From positions 1 through 37,416 of the forward strand of contig JAIESX010000028.1 of the NCBI GenBank assembly GCA_019745555.1: 37,416 bases of DNA. The letters are read 5' to 3'. The stretch's first letter is position 1, and each line of letters begins with the position of its first letter. This document shows positions 20,074 through 30,095 of this stretch, one piece after another. This DNA is from Burkholderiaceae bacterium. GTDB taxonomy: Bacteria; Pseudomonadota; Gammaproteobacteria; Burkholderiales; Burkholderiaceae_C. The notes below the pieces were generated by a model. The model searched no databases and had not been told where the DNA came from. It was given only the letters and a program-made list of their open reading frames with translations. The position numbers and the translations under genes were made by a program.

Positions 20074-22074
20074 TCAGACAGGTCCGAACGGCTGTGTGCC
20101 CTGCCACCAGTCCAGCACGAGATCCACCGATGCGTCGATCGAGAGATCCGAGTTGTCCAGCAACCGGGCGTCCTGCGCCGGCTTGAGGGGCGCGACGCTG
20201 CGGTTCATGTCGCGAGCGTCACGCGCTTCCAGATCGGCGCGAAGGGTTGCAAGTGTAGTCGAAATCCCCTTTGAAATCAACTGCTTATGGCGCCTTTCGG
20301 CCCTTTTTCCTGCACTGGCGGTCAAAAACACCTTGAGTTGGGCGTCCGGGAAGATCACGGTGCCCATGTCCCGGCCGTCGGCGACCAGGCCCGGCAGGCG
20401 GGCAAAGCTGTGCTGCAGGGCGACCAGGGCGGTGCGTACGGCGGGCAGGGCCGAGACCTTGGAGGCGTTCATGCCGCCTTGCTCGCTGCGGATGGCATCG
20501 CTGACATCCTGGCCGTCGAGCAGCACGCGGTCACCCTCGAAGCGCACAGGCAGGTGCCGGGCCAGGGTGGCGATCGCGGTCTCGTGGGCCGGTTCCAGGC
20601 TCAAGCCGGCGTTCAGGGCCGCCAGGGCGGTCACCCGGTAGAGGGCGCCGGAATCCAGCAGATGGTAGCCCAGGCGCTCGGCCAGGCGGGCCGCCAGCGT
20701 GCCCTTGCCCGAGGCCGTGGGGCCATCCACGCAGAGCACGGGCACGGCGCCCGAAACAGGGGTGGTGACCGAGAACAGGGCTTCGAAATAGTCCGGAAAT
20801 GTCTTGGCCACGCACTTGGGGTCGAGGATGCGCACGGGCAGACGGGCCGGGTTGAAGGCAGCCAGCGAGAAGCACATGGCCACGCGATGGTCGTCGTAGG
20901 TGTGGATGCGCGCGGCCCTCCACTGAGCGGCCAGGGGCAGCGGCTCGATGCGGATGAAGTCAGCGCCTTCTTCCACCTTGGCGCCGAGCTTGCGCAGCTC
21001 GGTGGCCATGGCGGCGATGCGGTCCGTTTCCTTGACGCGCCAGCTCGCGATGTTGCGCAGGCTGCTGGGGCCGTCGGCGTACAAGGCCATCACCGCCAGG
21101 GTCATGGCGGCGTCGGGGATGTGGTTGCAGTCGAGATCGATGGCCTTGAGCGGCCAGCTGCCGCGGCTGATCTCCAGCCAGTTCGGGCCGCCGCTGACGC
21201 GTGCGCCCATCTGGCGCGCGGCCTCGACGAAACGGATGTCGCCCTGGATCGAGCTCTCGCCCACGCCTTCGATGCGCACCGGCGCGGCCTGGTGGGCGGC
21301 GATGGCGCCCAGGGCGATGAAATAGCTGGCCGAGGAGGCATCGGCCTCCACATGCAGCACGCCGGGCGACTGGTAGCGGCTGCCCGCGGGAATCGTGAAG
21401 CGCTGCCAGCCGTCGCGGCGCACCTGGATGCCGAACCGCTGCAGCAGCTTGAGCGTGATCTCGATGTAGGGCTTGGAGATCAGTTCACCGACGACCTCGA
21501 TGACCAGGTCCTGGCGGGCGACCAGGGGCAGGGCCATCAACAGCGCGGTCAGGAACTGGCTGGACACGTCGCCGCGGACCTGGATCGGGGCGTCCAGCTT
21601 GAGCTGCGGTTGGCCGACGCGCAGCGGCGGGTAGCCCTCGTTGCCGAGATAGTCGATGGTGCAGCCCAGCGGACGCAGGGCATCCACGAGGTCACCGATG
21701 GGGCGCTCGTGCATGCGCGGTACGCCCGAGAGCTCGAAGTCGCCGCCGGCAATGGCCAGCGCGGCCGTCAGCGGGCGCATGGCGGTCCCGGCATTGCCCA
21801 TGAAGAAGCGGATCGGTGTCGCGGGCAGTTTGCCGGCGATGCCGTCGATCACGACCGTGTGGCCGTCCTGCTGCACGCCACAGCCCAGCTGGCGCAAGGC
21901 GGTCAGCATGACGCGGGTGTCGTCGGAGTCCAGCAGGTCGTGCAGCGTGGTGCGGCCCTCGCACAGGGCCGAGAGCAGCAGCACGCGGTTGGAAATGCTC
22001 TTGGAGCCGGGCAGGACGACCCGGCCGTGCGCACCGGCCAGCGGCGGCAGATCGAGGAACTCGGTGGCGTACAT
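20074..22074 (-). CDS. aroA: Bifunctional EPSP synthase (AroA) / cytidylate kinase (Cmk)
   Basis: The 666-residue protein fuses two enzymes. Residues 1 to about 440 are EPSP synthase, with [19 protein letters not shown] near residue 22, [15 protein letters not shown] near 93 and [19 protein letters not shown] near 350. Residues from about 446 to the end are CMP kinase, with the P-loop [15 protein letters not shown] starting near 448 and [15 protein letters not shown] later. AroA catalyses the sixth shikimate-pathway step and Cmk phosphorylates CMP/dCMP. A bifunctional aroA-cmk protein is known in related Burkholderiales. The gene lies 15 nt after tyrA. Confidence 0.95.
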   Translation of the reverse strand: MYATEFLDLPPLAGAHGRVVLPGSKSISNRVLLLSALCEGRTTLHDLLDSDDTRVMLTALRQLGCGVQQDGHTVVIDGIAGKLPATPIRFFMGNAGTAMRPLTAALAIAGGDFELSGVPRMHERPIGDLVDALRPLGCTIDYLGNEGYPPLRVGQPQLKLDAPIQVRGDVSSQFLTALLMALPLVARQDLVIEVVGELISKPYIEITLKLLQRFGIQVRRDGWQRFTIPAGSRYQSPGVLHVEADASSASYFIALGAIAAHQAAPVRIEGVGESSIQGDIRFVEAARQMGARVSGGPNWLEISRGSWPLKAIDLDCNHIPDAAMTLAVMALYADGPSSLRNIASWRVKETDRIAAMATELRKLGAKVEEGADFIRIEPLPLAAQWRAARIHTYDDHRVAMCFSLAAFNPARLPVRILDPKCVAKTFPDYFEALFSVTTPVSGAVPVLCVDGPTASGKGTLAARLAERLGYHLLDSGALYRVTALAALNAGLSLEPAHETAIATLARHLPVRFEGDRVLLDGQDVSDAIRSEQGGMNASKVSALPAVRTALVALQHSFARLPGLVADGRDMGTVIFPDAQLKVFLTASAGKRAERRHKQLISKGISTTLATLRADLEARDARDMNRSVAPLKPAQDARLLDNSDLSIDASVDLVLDWWQGTQPFGPV

Positions 22075-22089
22075 CGGGAGCGCGCCGCT

Positions 22090-22962
22090 TCAGCGGCGGT
22101 TCTTGTTCATGCTCCAGTGCGCGCGGGTGTCGCTGGCCTGGGCGATCAGCTCCTCGAGCGCCTCGGCGTTGCCGTTGGAGATCATGAGCTCCAGCGCCTG
22201 CAGATGGCGCTGGAAGTGCCGGGACTGGGTCAGCAGCTCCTCGCGGTTGGAGATCAGGACGTCGCGCCACATCTGCGGATCGCTGGCCGCGATGCGCGTG
22301 AAATCGCGAAAGCCCGGGCCGGCCAGCGAGAGGAAATCCTTGCCCTGGCCCTGACCGGCGATCGAGTTCATCAGTGCGAAGGAGATCAGGTGCGGCAGGT
22401 GGCTGACCGCCGCAAACGCCGCGTCATGCGACTCGGGCGTCATCTTGAGCACGCTGCAGCCCAGGGCCGACCAGACGTCGATGGCCTGCTGCACCTGGGT
22501 GGCGTGGGTGCGCTCGATGGGCGTCAGGATGATCTGCTTGCCTGAATAGAGGTCGGGATCGGCGTGTTCCACGCCCGCCAGCTCCTTGCCGGCGATGGGA
22601 TGGGCCGGCACGAAGGACCCGACCTGCTCGCGCAGGGCGCGGCGGGCCGCGTCGACCACGTCGCGCTTGGTGGAACCCACGTCCATCACCAGCATCTGCG
22701 GCGTGACCAGATGCTTGATGGCCTTGAAGGTGGCTTCGGTGGCCGAGACCGGTACAGCGATCAGCACGATGTCGGCGCCCGAGACGGCCAGCAGGGCCGA
22801 GGGGGCCTCGACGTCGATCACGCCAAGCTGGCGCGCGCGCTCGGTGGTCGAGGGCGATTTGCTGTAGCCGACCACGCGTTTGACCAGACCGGCGCGCTTG
22901 AGCGCGAGCGCAAAGGAGCCGCCCATGAGGCCGCAACCGATCAGACCGAGCTGTTCAAACAT
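22090..22962 (-). CDS. tyrA: Prephenate dehydrogenase
   Basis: The 290-residue protein starts MFEQLGLIGCGLMGGS with the NAD(P)-binding motif G9-C-G11-LM-G14. It carries the TyrA motif FVPAHPIAGKE, with the histidine near residue 119, and the segment SHLPHLISFAL near 188. It oxidises and decarboxylates prephenate to 4-hydroxyphenylpyruvate for tyrosine. No chorismate mutase or ACT domain is attached. The start overlaps the pheA stop by one base (TAATG). Confidence 0.95.
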   Translation of the reverse strand: MFEQLGLIGCGLMGGSFALALKRAGLVKRVVGYSKSPSTTERARQLGVIDVEAPSALLAVSGADIVLIAVPVSATEATFKAIKHLVTPQMLVMDVGSTKRDVVDAARRALREQVGSFVPAHPIAGKELAGVEHADPDLYSGKQIILTPIERTHATQVQQAIDVWSALGCSVLKMTPESHDAAFAAVSHLPHLISFALMNSIAGQGQGKDFLSLAGPGFRDFTRIAASDPQMWRDVLISNREELLTQSRHFQRHLQALELMISNGNAEALEELIAQASDTRAHWSMNKNRR

Positions 22963-24044
22963 TATTCACTTACCGGGTAGGAGCCCAGGACCTTGTAGAA
23001 CGCGCACAGGCCTTGCAGTTCCTGCAGCGCAGCGACGACATGGGGCTGGGAGATGTGGCCCTGGATGTCGATGTAGAAATAGTATTCCCATTGGCCCGAG
23101 CGCGCGGGGCGCGACTCGAATCGGGTCATCGAGACGCCGTGCTTTTTCAACGGAACCAGCAGGTCGTGCACCGCGCCCGGACGGTTGGGCACCGAGACGA
23201 TGAGGCTCACGCAGTCCCGGCCCGAGGCTTCGGGCGCGGGCAGGGTCTGCGGCAGGCAGACCACGGCAAAGCGCGTGCGGTTGTAGGCGTCGTCCTGGAT
23301 GGCGTGGGCCACCACGTGCAGGCCGAACTCGCTGCCGGCGCGTTCGCTGGCGATGCCGGCCCAGGCGGGGTTGGTGGAGGCCAGGCGCGCACCCTCGGCA
23401 TTGCTGGCGGCGGCGTGGCGTTCGGCGTGCGGCAGGTGGGTGTTGAGCCACTGCTGGCACTGGGCCAGGGCCTGCGGGTGGGCGTAGACCGCGGTGATGC
23501 CCTCGAGCGAGTCGCTCTGGCGCAGCAGGTTGTGTCGCACCAGCAGGCTCGTTTCGCCAATCACGTGCAGCGGCGAGGTCAGGAAGAGGTCGAGCGAGCG
23601 CGAGACCATGCCCTCGGTGGAGTTCTCCATGGGCACCACGCCGTACTGGGCGCTGCCGGCGGCCGTGGCGCGGAACACCTCGTCGATGCTGCCGCAGGGC
23701 ATGCGCTCGATGCTGGAGCCGAAGAACTGCAGGGCGGCCTGCTCGCTGAAGGTGCCGGCCGGGCCGAGGTAGGCCACGCGCTGCGGCGCCTCCAGGGCAC
23801 GGCAGGCGGACATGATCTCGCGCCAGATGCTGGCCACGCTCTCGCGCTTGAGCGGGCCGGGGTTGCCGGACTGCAGGCCTGTGATGACTTGGGCTTCGCG
23901 CTCGGGGCGGACGATGGGCGAGCCCTCGACCTTCTTGATTTCGCCGACCTCGTGCGCCAGGCTGGCGCGGCGGTTCAGCAGGGCCAGCAGCTCCTGGTCC
24001 AGGGCATCGATTTGGGTGCGCAGTTCAGGGAGGGTCTTGGCCAT
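22962..24044 (-). CDS. pheA: P-protein: chorismate mutase / prephenate dehydratase
   Basis: The 360-residue protein has an AroQ chorismate mutase (residues about 1-85, LRTQIDALDQELLALLNRRA). Prephenate dehydratase follows (about 90-270, with YLGPAGTFSEQAA and the substrate-binding TRFAVV). A C-terminal ACT regulatory domain (about 283-358) has the ESRP phenylalanine-binding segment. It makes phenylpyruvate from chorismate in two steps. It sits 3 nt after serC and overlaps tyrA by one base, so the genes form one operon. Confidence 0.96.
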   Translation of the reverse strand: MAKTLPELRTQIDALDQELLALLNRRASLAHEVGEIKKVEGSPIVRPEREAQVITGLQSGNPGPLKRESVASIWREIMSACRALEAPQRVAYLGPAGTFSEQAALQFFGSSIERMPCGSIDEVFRATAAGSAQYGVVPMENSTEGMVSRSLDLFLTSPLHVIGETSLLVRHNLLRQSDSLEGITAVYAHPQALAQCQQWLNTHLPHAERHAAASNAEGARLASTNPAWAGIASERAGSEFGLHVVAHAIQDDAYNRTRFAVVCLPQTLPAPEASGRDCVSLIVSVPNRPGAVHDLLVPLKKHGVSMTRFESRPARSGQWEYYFYIDIQGHISQPHVVAALQELQGLCAFYKVLGSYPVSE

Positions 24045-24047
24045 GGC

Positions 24048-25139
24048 TCAGCTTTGCGTGCGCTCGAATTCTCGCATGTAGGCCACCAGGGCCTGCACGC
24101 CTTCGAGCGGCATGGCGTTGTAGAGGCTGGCCCGCATGCCGCCGACCGACTTGTGGCCCTTGAGCTGAAGCAGGCCCGCGGCCCTGGCGCCGGCCAGGAA
24201 GGCTTCGTTGCGCGACTCGTCGCGCAGGAAGAAAGGCACGTTCATACGCGAGCGGCAGTTCGGGGCGACCTTGTTCACGTAGAACTGCGACCGGTCGATG
24301 TATCCATAGAGGAGCTCGGCCTTGGCGATGTTGCGTGCCTCGATCGCCGGCACGCCGCCGAGCTTCTTGAGCCACTGGAAGATCAAGCCGGCCATGTAGA
24401 TGGCATAGGTCGGCGGGGTGTTGAACATGGACTGGTTCTCGGCCACGATCTGGTAGTCGAAGGCGCTGGGGCAGGCCGGCAGGGCCTGCCCCAGCAGATC
24501 CTCGCGCACGATCACCAGCGTCAGGCCGGCCGGACCGATGTTCTTCTGCGCGCCGCCGAAGGCCAGGCCCACGCGCGACCAGTCGACAGGACGGGAGGCA
24601 ACCTGGGAGGAGAAGTCGATCACCAGCGGGGCTTGGGAGCCCAGGGCCTTCAGGTCGGGCAGCTCATGGAACTCGACGCCGTGGATGGTCTCGTTCGAAC
24701 AGAGGTGCACGTAGCTCGCATCGGCGCTGAGCTTCCAGCTCCGGGGATCGGGCAGCTGCGTGAAACCGTGGGCCTCGTCGGTGGCGGCCACGTGCACCTG
24801 GCAGTACTTGCGCGCCTCCTTGAAGGATTTCTGGCTCCAGCTGCCGGTGAGCACGAAGTCCACCGTGCCGCCGCGCGAGAGGTTCAGCGGCACGATGGCG
24901 TTCTCCGCCAGGCCGCCGCCCTGCATGAAGAGGATGCGGAAGTTCTTGGGCACCGCGAGCAGCTCGCGCAGGTCGGCTTCGGCCTGCTCGTAGATGCTGA
25001 TGAATTCCTTGCCGCGATGGCTCATCTCCATCACGCTCATGCCGCAGCCATGCCAGTCCAGCATCTCGCTGGCCGCCTGCTGCAGCACCTCGGGGGCGAT
25101 GGCGGCCGGACCGGCCGAGAAGTTGTACGGCCGCTGCAT
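24048..25139 (-). CDS. serC: Phosphoserine aminotransferase
   Basis: The 363-residue class-V PLP aminotransferase begins [20 protein letters not shown] and has the HRGKEF segment near residue 42. The PLP lysine is in [13 protein letters not shown] near residue 200. It converts 3-phosphohydroxypyruvate to phosphoserine and also acts in pyridoxal phosphate synthesis. The start ATG overlaps the gyrA stop by one base (TGATG), linking it to gyrA translation. The gyrA-serC-pheA-tyrA-aroA order is usual in beta-proteobacteria. Confidence 0.96.
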   Translation of the reverse strand: MQRPYNFSAGPAAIAPEVLQQAASEMLDWHGCGMSVMEMSHRGKEFISIYEQAEADLRELLAVPKNFRILFMQGGGLAENAIVPLNLSRGGTVDFVLTGSWSQKSFKEARKYCQVHVAATDEAHGFTQLPDPRSWKLSADASYVHLCSNETIHGVEFHELPDLKALGSQAPLVIDFSSQVASRPVDWSRVGLAFGGAQKNIGPAGLTLVIVREDLLGQALPACPSAFDYQIVAENQSMFNTPPTYAIYMAGLIFQWLKKLGGVPAIEARNIAKAELLYGYIDRSQFYVNKVAPNCRSRMNVPFFLRDESRNEAFLAGARAAGLLQLKGHKSVGGMRASLYNAMPLEGVQALVAYMREFERTQS

Positions 25140-27760
25140 CAGGAAGCGTCTTCCGCCGCGTCGCCCTCACTGCCGTTGGCGTCGTTCTCGACGATGCGTT
25201 GCAGGCCGCTGAGCTGGGCGCCGTCGTCCAGCGCGATCAGGGTCACGCCCTGGGTGGCGCGGCCGAGCTCGCGGATCTCGGAGACGCGGGTGCGCACCAG
25301 CACACCCTTGTCGGTGATCAGCATGATCTCGTCGTCGGCATGCACCAGGGTGGCGGCCACGACCTTGCCGTTGCGCTCGCTCTGCTGGATGGCGATCATG
25401 CCCTTGGTGCCGCGGCCGTGGCGGGTGTACTCGGTGATGGGGGTGCGCTTGCCGTAGCCGTTCTCGGTGGCGGTCAGCACGCTCTGCTGTTCGTCCTCGG
25501 CCACTAGCATGGCGATCACGCGCTGGCCTTCTTCCAGCATCATGCCGCGCACACCGCGGGCGTTGCGGCCCATGGGACGCACGTCGTCCTCGTCAAAACG
25601 AACGGCCTTGCCGCCGTCGCTGAAGAGCATCACGTCGTGCTTGCCGTCGGTCAGCGCCGCACCGATCAGGTAGTCGCCCGGGTCCAGGTCCACGGCGATG
25701 ATGCCGGCCTTGCGCGGGTTGGAGAACTCGTCCAGCGTGGTCTTCTTGACCGTGCCCATGCTGGTCGCCATGAACACATAGTGGTCGGCCGGGAAGCTGC
25801 GGTTGTCGCCGGTCAGCGGCAGCACCACGGTGATCTTCTCGCCCTCGGCCAGCGGGAACATGTTGACGATGGGGCGGCCGCGCGAACCGCGCGAACCGGC
25901 CGGCACTTCCCAGACCTTGAGCCAGTAAAGGCGGCCGCGGTTGGAGAAGCACAGGATGTAGTCGTGCGTGTTGGCGATGAAGAGCTGGTCGATCCAGTCG
26001 TCTTCCTTGGTCGCCGTGGCCTGCTTGCCGCGCCCGCCGCGCTTCTGGGCACGGTACTCGGACAGGGGCTGGCTCTTGATGTAGCCACTGTGGCTCAGCG
26101 TCACCACCATGTCGGTCGGGGTGATCAGGTCCTCGGTGGCCAGGTCCTGGGCGTTGTGCTCCACCTGGCTGCGGCGTGCGCCCAGTTTGCTCTGGCCGAA
26201 CTCCTGCTTGATGGCGGTGAGCTCTTCGCCGATGATGACCGAGACGCGCTCGGGCTTGGACAGGATGTCGAGCAGGTCCTCGATCTCGGCCATCACGTCC
26301 TTGTACTCGGCGACGATCTTGTCCTGCTCCAGGCCGGTCAGGCGCTGCAGGCGCATCTGCAGGATCTCCTGGGCCTGGGTGTCGGAGAGGCGGTACAGGC
26401 CGTCGGCGCCCATGCCGTACTGGCGGTCCAGGGTCTCGGGCCGGTAGTCGTCGGCGTTGACCACGCCACCGTCGGCGCGCGTGCGCGTGAGCATCTCGCG
26501 CACCAGCTGGCTGTCCCAGGGGCGGTTCATCAGCTCGGCCTTGGCCACCGGCGGGGTGGGGGACTCGCGGATGATGCGGATGAATTCGTCGATGTTGGCC
26601 AGGGCCACGGCCAGGCCTTCGAGCACATGGCCGCGTTCGCGCGCCTTGCGCAGGTTGAACACCGTGCGACGGGTGACCACCTCGCGGCGGTGGTCGAGGA
26701 AGACCTCGACCAGGTCCTTGAGGTTGCACAGCTTGGGCTGGCCGTTGACCAGCGCCACCATGTTCATGCCGAAGGTGTCCTGCAGCTGCGTCTGCTTGTA
26801 CAGGTTGTTGAGCACCACCTCGGGCAGCTCGCCGCGCTTGAGCTCGATCACCACGCGCATGCCGGACTTGTCGGACTCGTCCTGGATGTGGCTGATGCCC
26901 TCGATCTTCTTCTCATGCACCAGCTCGGCGATGCGCTCGAGCAGGTTCTTCTTGTTGACCTGGTAGGGCAGCTCGTCGACGATGATGGCCTGGCGCTGGC
27001 CCTTGTCGATGTCCTCGAAGTGGCAGCGTGCGCGCATGACCACGCGGCCGCGACCGGTGCGGTAGCCTTCCTTCACACCCTGCATGCCGTAGATGATGCC
27101 GGCAGTCGGGAAGTCGGGGGCCGGAATGATTTCCATCAGTTCGTCGATGGACGCACCTGGATTGCGCAGCAGGTGCAGGCAGGCGTCGACCACCTCGTTG
27201 AGGTTGTGCGGCGGGATGTTCGTGGCCATGCCCACCGCGATGCCGCCGGAGCCATTGACCAGCAGATTGGGCAGGCGGCTGGGCAGTACCAGGGGCTCCT
27301 TCTCCGAGCCATCGTAGTTGGGGCCGAAGTCGACGGTTTCCTTGTCGATGTCGGCCAGCATTTCGTGCGCGATCTTGTCCAGCCGGATCTCGGTGTAGCG
27401 CATGGCGGCGGCGTTGTCGCCGTCGACCGAGCCGAAGTTGCCTTGGCCGTCCACCAGCATGTGGCGCATGGAGAAGTCCTGGGCCATGCGCACGATGGTG
27501 TCGTAGACCGACTGGTCACCATGCGGGTGGTACTTGCCGATGACGTCGCCCACGATACGCGCCGATTTCTTGTAGGCGCGGTTCCAGTCGTTGTTCAACT
27601 CGTGCATCGCGAACAGGACCCGGCGGTGCACCGGTTTGAGACCATCGCGCGCATCGGGCAGGGCCCGGCCGACAATCACGCTCATCGCGTAGTCGAGGTA
27701 GCTGCGGCGCATCTCCTCTTCGAGGCTGATGGGCAGGGTTTCCTTGGCGAATTGGGTCAT
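25139..27760 (-). CDS. gyrA: DNA gyrase subunit A
   Basis: The 873-residue protein has the breakage-reunion domain with catalytic Tyr122 (AAAMRYTE). The C-terminal beta-pinwheel has the GyrA box QKRGGRG, and a short acidic tail follows. The quinolone-determining stretch reads [15 protein letters not shown], so the position equivalent to E. coli Ser83 is Gln83 and Asp87 is kept. The start [16 protein letters not shown] at 27760 matches the family; a short upstream extension to 27787 is not needed. A TAGAAT -10-like word lies on the minus strand at 27794-27799, with no good -35. Confidence 0.97.
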   Translation of the reverse strand: MTQFAKETLPISLEEEMRRSYLDYAMSVIVGRALPDARDGLKPVHRRVLFAMHELNNDWNRAYKKSARIVGDVIGKYHPHGDQSVYDTIVRMAQDFSMRHMLVDGQGNFGSVDGDNAAAMRYTEIRLDKIAHEMLADIDKETVDFGPNYDGSEKEPLVLPSRLPNLLVNGSGGIAVGMATNIPPHNLNEVVDACLHLLRNPGASIDELMEIIPAPDFPTAGIIYGMQGVKEGYRTGRGRVVMRARCHFEDIDKGQRQAIIVDELPYQVNKKNLLERIAELVHEKKIEGISHIQDESDKSGMRVVIELKRGELPEVVLNNLYKQTQLQDTFGMNMVALVNGQPKLCNLKDLVEVFLDHRREVVTRRTVFNLRKARERGHVLEGLAVALANIDEFIRIIRESPTPPVAKAELMNRPWDSQLVREMLTRTRADGGVVNADDYRPETLDRQYGMGADGLYRLSDTQAQEILQMRLQRLTGLEQDKIVAEYKDVMAEIEDLLDILSKPERVSVIIGEELTAIKQEFGQSKLGARRSQVEHNAQDLATEDLITPTDMVVTLSHSGYIKSQPLSEYRAQKRGGRGKQATATKEDDWIDQLFIANTHDYILCFSNRGRLYWLKVWEVPAGSRGSRGRPIVNMFPLAEGEKITVVLPLTGDNRSFPADHYVFMATSMGTVKKTTLDEFSNPRKAGIIAVDLDPGDYLIGAALTDGKHDVMLFSDGGKAVRFDEDDVRPMGRNARGVRGMMLEEGQRVIAMLVAEDEQQSVLTATENGYGKRTPITEYTRHGRGTKGMIAIQQSERNGKVVAATLVHADDEIMLITDKGVLVRTRVSEIRELGRATQGVTLIALDDGAQLSGLQRIVENDANGSEGDAAEDAS

Positions 27761-27877
27761 GGGGGAGGTGTGCTCAGGCTTGGGCAATCCGCAATTCTAA
27801 AGTCCCGGCCCTGTGGCATCGCTGCAACAGCCTCTGCACAGGCCCTGCCAGCGCGCCTTGTGGCACCTTGCACGCGG

Positions 27878-27905
27878 TTGACCCATGTAACTGATATGGC
27901 ACAAT
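27878..27905 (+). promoter_or_regulatory. Likely sigma-70 promoter of the OmpA-family gene
   Basis: TTGACC (27878-27883) and CACAAT (27900-27905) are separated by 16 nt, which predicts a start near 27912 and an 85-nt leader. AGAGGAG upstream of the ATG at 27997 is the binding site. The rest of the 236-nt gyrA/ompA gap shows nothing else that could be named. Confidence 0.6.
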
Positions 27906-27996
27906 GGCCCCGACAGCCGGGTGGCGCTCGAATCTCGCGGGCGCTTCCTTTTTTTTCCGCCGTGCCGCTCAGGCCCCTATCCGCTAGAGGAGAACC

Positions 27997-28542
27997 ATGA
28001 AGAAACTGAATTCCGTGGCAGCCCTGTTTGCTGCAGTCGCACTCGTGATGGCCGGTTGCGCGTCCACCCCCGAGCCCACGCCCGCCCCGCAGGCTGCTCC
28101 CGCTGCCCCGGCCCCGGCCCCGGCGCCCGCTCCGGCACCGGCTCCCGCACCGGCCGCTCCCGCCACGCCGCCGCCCCCGGCTGCTGTCAAGGTGACCTAC
28201 GCTGCAGACACCTTCTTCGACTTCGACAAGTCCGTCATCAAGCCCGAAGCCAAGGCCAAGCTGGATGATCTGGCCGAGAAGGTCAAGGGCATCAACCTGG
28301 AAGTGATCATCGCCGTGGGTCACGCCGACTCCATCGGTACCGACGAGTACAACCAGAAGCTGTCGGTGCGCCGCGCCGAAGCCGTGAAGGCCTATCTGAC
28401 CTCCAAGGGCATCGACAAGAACCGCGTCTACACCGAAGGCAAGGGCGAGAAGCAGCCCGTGGCTGACAACCGCACCGCCGAAGGCCGCGCCAAGAACCGT
28501 CGCGTGGAAATCGAAGTGGTCGGCACCCGCCCCAACCGCTGA
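27997..28542 (+). CDS. OmpA-family peptidoglycan-binding lipoprotein
   Basis: The 181-residue precursor has a lipoprotein signal (lipobox VMAGC, Cys21). A Pro-Ala linker of about 40 residues follows, built of APAPAP repeats. A C-terminal OmpA-like domain runs from about residue 68 to 178 (TFFDFDKSVIKPEAKAKLD, the VGHADSIGTDEYNQKLSVRR motif and KNRRVEIEV). The OmpA domain binds diaminopimelate in peptidoglycan. The protein would tether the outer membrane to the wall, as Pal does. It lacks a beta-barrel and is not full OmpA. A strong terminator follows. Confidence 0.92.
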   Translation: MKKLNSVAALFAAVALVMAGCASTPEPTPAPQAAPAAPAPAPAPAPAPAPAPAAPATPPPPAAVKVTYAADTFFDFDKSVIKPEAKAKLDDLAEKVKGINLEVIIAVGHADSIGTDEYNQKLSVRRAEAVKAYLTSKGIDKNRVYTEGKGEKQPVADNRTAEGRAKNRRVEIEVVGTRPNR

Positions 28543-28561
28543 TCGGGCTTCTGCCTGAATG

Positions 28562-28592
28562 ACAAACCCCGCTTCGGCGGGGTTTGTTGTTT
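28562..28592 (+). terminator. Intrinsic terminator after the OmpA-family gene
   Basis: ACAAACCCCGC (28562-28572) pairs with GCGGGGTTTGT (28577-28587) over a TTCG tetraloop, followed by TGTTTGT. The perfect 11-bp stem with a stable tetraloop makes this a convincing terminator. Confidence 0.93.
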
Positions 28593-28611
28593 GTCTTCGG
28601 CCGTTTTCACT

Positions 28612-28664
28612 TAACTTCGCTGCGCGAAGTTAGCCTACGACGCAATCCGTTTCACGGATTGTGT
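28612..28664 (+). repeat. Two consecutive hairpins upstream of ubiG
   Basis: TAACTTCGC (28612-28620) pairs with GCGAAGTTA (28624-28632) over a 3-nt loop. After 7 nt, ACGCAATCCG (28640-28649) pairs with CGGATTGTGT (28655-28664) with one G-T pair. They sit in the 106-nt stretch between the ompA terminator and the ubiG start. They are not followed by T-runs. A repeated extragenic palindrome or a small structured RNA are possibilities. Confidence 0.5.
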
Positions 28665-28697
28665 GTCCCGGTTCTTGGGCTGTCGGATAATCGGTCC

Positions 28698-29411
28698 ATG
28701 ACGACGACCGTGAATGCCGACCCGGCCGAGCTGGCCAAATTCTCCGAACTCGCCCACCGCTGGTGGGACCCCGAGAGCGAGTTCCGCCCCCTGCACCAGA
28801 TCAACCCGCTGCGGCTGGACTGGATCAACGGCCTGGTCCCCCTGGCGGGCAAGCAGGTGCTGGACGTGGGCTGCGGCGGTGGCATCCTGTCGGACGCGAT
28901 GGCGCGCAAGGGTGCGCAGGTGACCGGCATCGATCTTTCGACCAAGGCGCTCAAGGTGGCCCAGCTGCACGCACTGGAGGCCGGGACGCCCAATGTGGAT
29001 TACCGCGAGGTGGCGGCCGAGGCGCTGGCCGCCGAGCGCCCGGCGAGCTTCGATGTCGTGACCTGCATGGAGATGCTCGAGCATGTGCCCGATCCGGCTT
29101 CGGTCGTGCAGGCCTGTGCCACGCTGGTCAAGCCCGGCGGCTGGGTGTTCTTCTCCACCATCAACCGCAACCCCAAGTCCTTCCTCTTCGCCATCGTCGG
29201 TGCCGAGTACATCCTGAACCTGCTGCCGCGCGGCACGCACGAGTACGCCAAGATGATCCGCCCCAGCGAGCTGGCGCGCTATGGCCGTCAGGCCGGGCTC
29301 GAACTGGCCGGCACGCGGGGCATGGAATACAACCCCCTGACGCGCCGCTACTGGCTCAGCGCCGACACCAGCGTCAACTACCTGGTGGCCACGCGCAAGG
29401 CGGCAACGTGA
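28698..29411 (+). CDS. ubiG: Ubiquinone biosynthesis O-methyltransferase
   Basis: The 237-residue SAM methyltransferase has motif [20 protein letters not shown] near residue 53 and the UbiG-type N-terminus [20 protein letters not shown]. It carries out both O-methylations in ubiquinone synthesis. The start at 28698 lacks a visible ribosome binding site. GATAAT at 28686-28691 sits where a -10 would place transcription at the ATG, so a leaderless mRNA is possible. The gph gene begins 2 nt after the ubiG stop. Confidence 0.94.
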   Translation: MTTTVNADPAELAKFSELAHRWWDPESEFRPLHQINPLRLDWINGLVPLAGKQVLDVGCGGGILSDAMARKGAQVTGIDLSTKALKVAQLHALEAGTPNVDYREVAAEALAAERPASFDVVTCMEMLEHVPDPASVVQACATLVKPGGWVFFSTINRNPKSFLFAIVGAEYILNLLPRGTHEYAKMIRPSELARYGRQAGLELAGTRGMEYNPLTRRYWLSADTSVNYLVATRKAAT

Positions 29412-29413
29412 CC

Positions 29414-30082
29414 ATGCGGTTCAGCGGTATCGAGGCCGTCCTGTTCGACCTGGACGGCACGCTGATCGACAGCGCGCCCGACCTCGGTGCGGCGGCCGAC
29501 CAGATGCGCACCGACCGCGGCTTGCCGCCCCTGCCGCTGGAGCGCTACCGTCCCATGGCCGGTGCCGGTGCGCGCGGCATGATCGGCGTGGCCTTCGGCC
29601 TGACGCCCGAGGATCCGGGCTACAACGCGCTGCGCGAAGAGTTCATGGCCAATTACGAGCGCTGCATGACGGCGCGTACCTACGCCTTCGCCGGAATCCC
29701 CGAACTGATCGAGCAGCTGCTGCAGCGCGATCTGGCCTGGGGCGTGGTGACCAACAAGATCGAGCGTTTCACCCTGCCGCTGACGGGGGCCATGCCCCTG
29801 TTTGCGAGCGCCGGCGCCATCGTCGGGGGCGACACCACACCGCATCCCAAACCGCATCCCGCGCCGCTGTTCGAAGCCGCGCGCCGGCTGGGCCTGGAGC
29901 CGCAGCGCTGCCTCTATGTGGGTGACGACGAACGCGACATCGTGGCTGGTCTGGCCGCTGGCATGGGCACGGTGGCCGCCACCTACGGCTATCTCGGTGC
30001 CCAGGGCGATGTCAGCGCCTGGGGGGCCCATGCCAGCATCAATTCGCCGACCGAGCTCTTGCAATTGCTGATTGCGGCCTAA
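29414..30082 (+). CDS. gph: Phosphoglycolate phosphatase (HAD family)
   Basis: The 222-residue HAD hydrolase has the nucleophile motif FDLDGTLIDS, with Asp12 and Asp14. The VVTNK motif II follows and the late acidic motif is YVGDDERDIVAGLAAGM. Gph removes phosphate from 2-phosphoglycolate. The link to ubiG is common in proteobacteria. A longer open frame upstream in this phase is inside ubiG and is spurious. The stop codon overlaps the -10 of the tmRNA gene. Confidence 0.88.
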   Translation: MRFSGIEAVLFDLDGTLIDSAPDLGAAADQMRTDRGLPPLPLERYRPMAGAGARGMIGVAFGLTPEDPGYNALREEFMANYERCMTARTYAFAGIPELIEQLLQRDLAWGVVTNKIERFTLPLTGAMPLFASAGAIVGGDTTPHPKPHPAPLFEAARRLGLEPQRCLYVGDDERDIVAGLAAGMGTVAATYGYLGAQGDVSAWGAHASINSPTELLQLLIAA

Positions 30083-30085
30083 AAT
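30059..30085 (+). promoter_or_regulatory. Likely promoter of the tmRNA gene
   Basis: TAAAAT at 30080-30085 is a good -10, ten nt before the mature 5' end. TTGCAA at 30059-30064 is a possible -35 with a short 15-nt spacer. Both lie in the 3' end of gph. Confidence 0.5.
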
Positions 30086-30095
30086 ACGCGTCTCA

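Noticed and set aside
20287..22545. 752-codon plus-strand open frame opposite aroA-cmk and tyrA
   Set aside because: Shadow frame with no recognisable domain, covering two well-identified genes.
25637..28000. 787-codon plus-strand open frame opposite gyrA
   Set aside because: Shadow of gyrA with a Leu/Asp/His/Val-rich artificial composition.
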